Assembly (NCBI GenBank): GCA_023230175.1
Contig: JALNXV010000214.1
Coordinates: 1-6,448, forward strand
Reading direction: 5' to 3'
Length of the DNA: 6,448 nucleotides
DNA from: Candidatus Cloacimonadota bacterium
Lineage (GTDB): Bacteria; Cloacimonadota; Cloacimonadia; Cloacimonadales; WRIO01
The notes beneath the pieces were generated by a model that worked only from the letters and a program-made list of their open reading frames with translations, was not told where the DNA came from and ran no database searches. Shown here in pieces: positions 6,341 to 6,448 of this stretch. A program made the position numbers and the translations under genes. How positions within the stretch are numbered: the first letter of the stretch is position 1; every line of letters begins with the position of its first letter.

Positions 6341-6448
6341 GAGCCCGCCTTCAGGAATGTGACCTTTCCGCCAGCTCCGGCATAGGCTTCGATTGCCTTG
6401 ACAAGATACTCGCCGAGCTTGGCCAGACCTCCGTCGCCTATCACGTTT
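6337..6448 (-). CDS. C-terminal end of an upstream phage gene (partial)
   Basis: Read from 6447 downward, this frame gives 36 sense codons and then TGA at 6339-6337; the 5' part lies beyond the right edge. The visible peptide starts NVIGDGGLAKLGEYLVKAIE and ends GKVTFLKAGS. It holds a short amphipathic helix-like stretch followed by a small strand-like end. Its stop codon overlaps the start of the 1301-residue hub gene in an ATGA arrangement (4-base overlap), which is strong evidence that this is a real, co-translated gene end. By position, just upstream of a tail-tip hub, it is probably another tail protein such as a distal-tail or tail-completion protein, but this is inferred from gene order only. 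No family is recognised from so short a piece. Confidence 0.75.
   Translation of the reverse strand, partial: NVIGDGGLAKLGEYLVKAIEAYAGAGGKVTFLKAGS
6341..6352 (-). promoter_or_regulatory. weak ribosome binding site at the ATGA junction of the hub gene
   Basis: The minus strand reads GAAGGCGGGCTC directly before the ATG at 6340. AAGG sits seven bases upstream, only a partial Shine-Dalgarno match. Together with the 4-base stop/start overlap this points to coupled re-initiation by ribosomes leaving the upstream gene. Confidence 0.5.

Noticed and set aside
1..6448. Diversity-generating retroelement, CRISPR array, tRNA, integrase or attachment site inside the window
   Set aside because: No reverse transcriptase motif, no template/variable repeat pair, no regularly spaced repeats and no tRNA-like fold were seen; the whole window is tightly packed structural coding sequence.

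Overview
The window lies inside the tail/host-recognition module of a bacteriophage or prophage. All genes are on the minus strand, so transcription runs from right to left. Coding density is close to 100%: five reading frames sit end to end with overlaps or gaps of -4, +1, -1 and +10 bases. There is no room for an internal promoter or terminator, so the block looks like part of a late structural operon that enters and leaves the window in mid-gene.

In transcription order: (1) the last 36 codons of an upstream gene (6337-6448), too short to identify. (2) A 1301-residue protein (2435-6340) that reads like a tail-tip hub fused to an elongated fibre: a hub-like N-terminal half, short collagen-like Gly-X-Y runs around a Trp/Ser-rich linker, an Ig-like domain, a repetitive stem, a Ser/Thr/Tyr-rich distal region, and a short C-terminal motif typical of tail fibres. 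(3) A 199-residue aromatic-rich protein of unknown family (1834-2433). (4) A 122-residue acidic-tailed protein of unknown function (1466-1834). (5) At least 485 residues of a receptor-binding-type protein (1-1455), open at the left edge. It has a fibre-type N-terminus, an Ala-rich coiled coil and a C-type-lectin-like/formylglycine-enzyme-like fold of the kind used by Mtd-class phage tropism proteins.

Together, the hub protein would close the tail tip and carry a first set of binding surfaces. The three following genes would supply accessory or receptor-binding parts made in step with it through translational coupling. The most interesting point is protein 5: its fold class is the usual target of diversity-generating retroelements, and the part where a variable region would lie is just past the left edge, so the window neither shows nor excludes such a system.

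Host: not determinable here. Strong Shine-Dalgarno sequences before the last two genes (one a full TAAGGAGG) argue against a typical Bacteroidota host and fit Firmicutes, Spirochaetota or Proteobacteria. GC content is moderate, higher in the hub and lectin genes and lower in the distal fibre region. No RNA gene, CRISPR array, insertion sequence, integrase or attachment site is visible.
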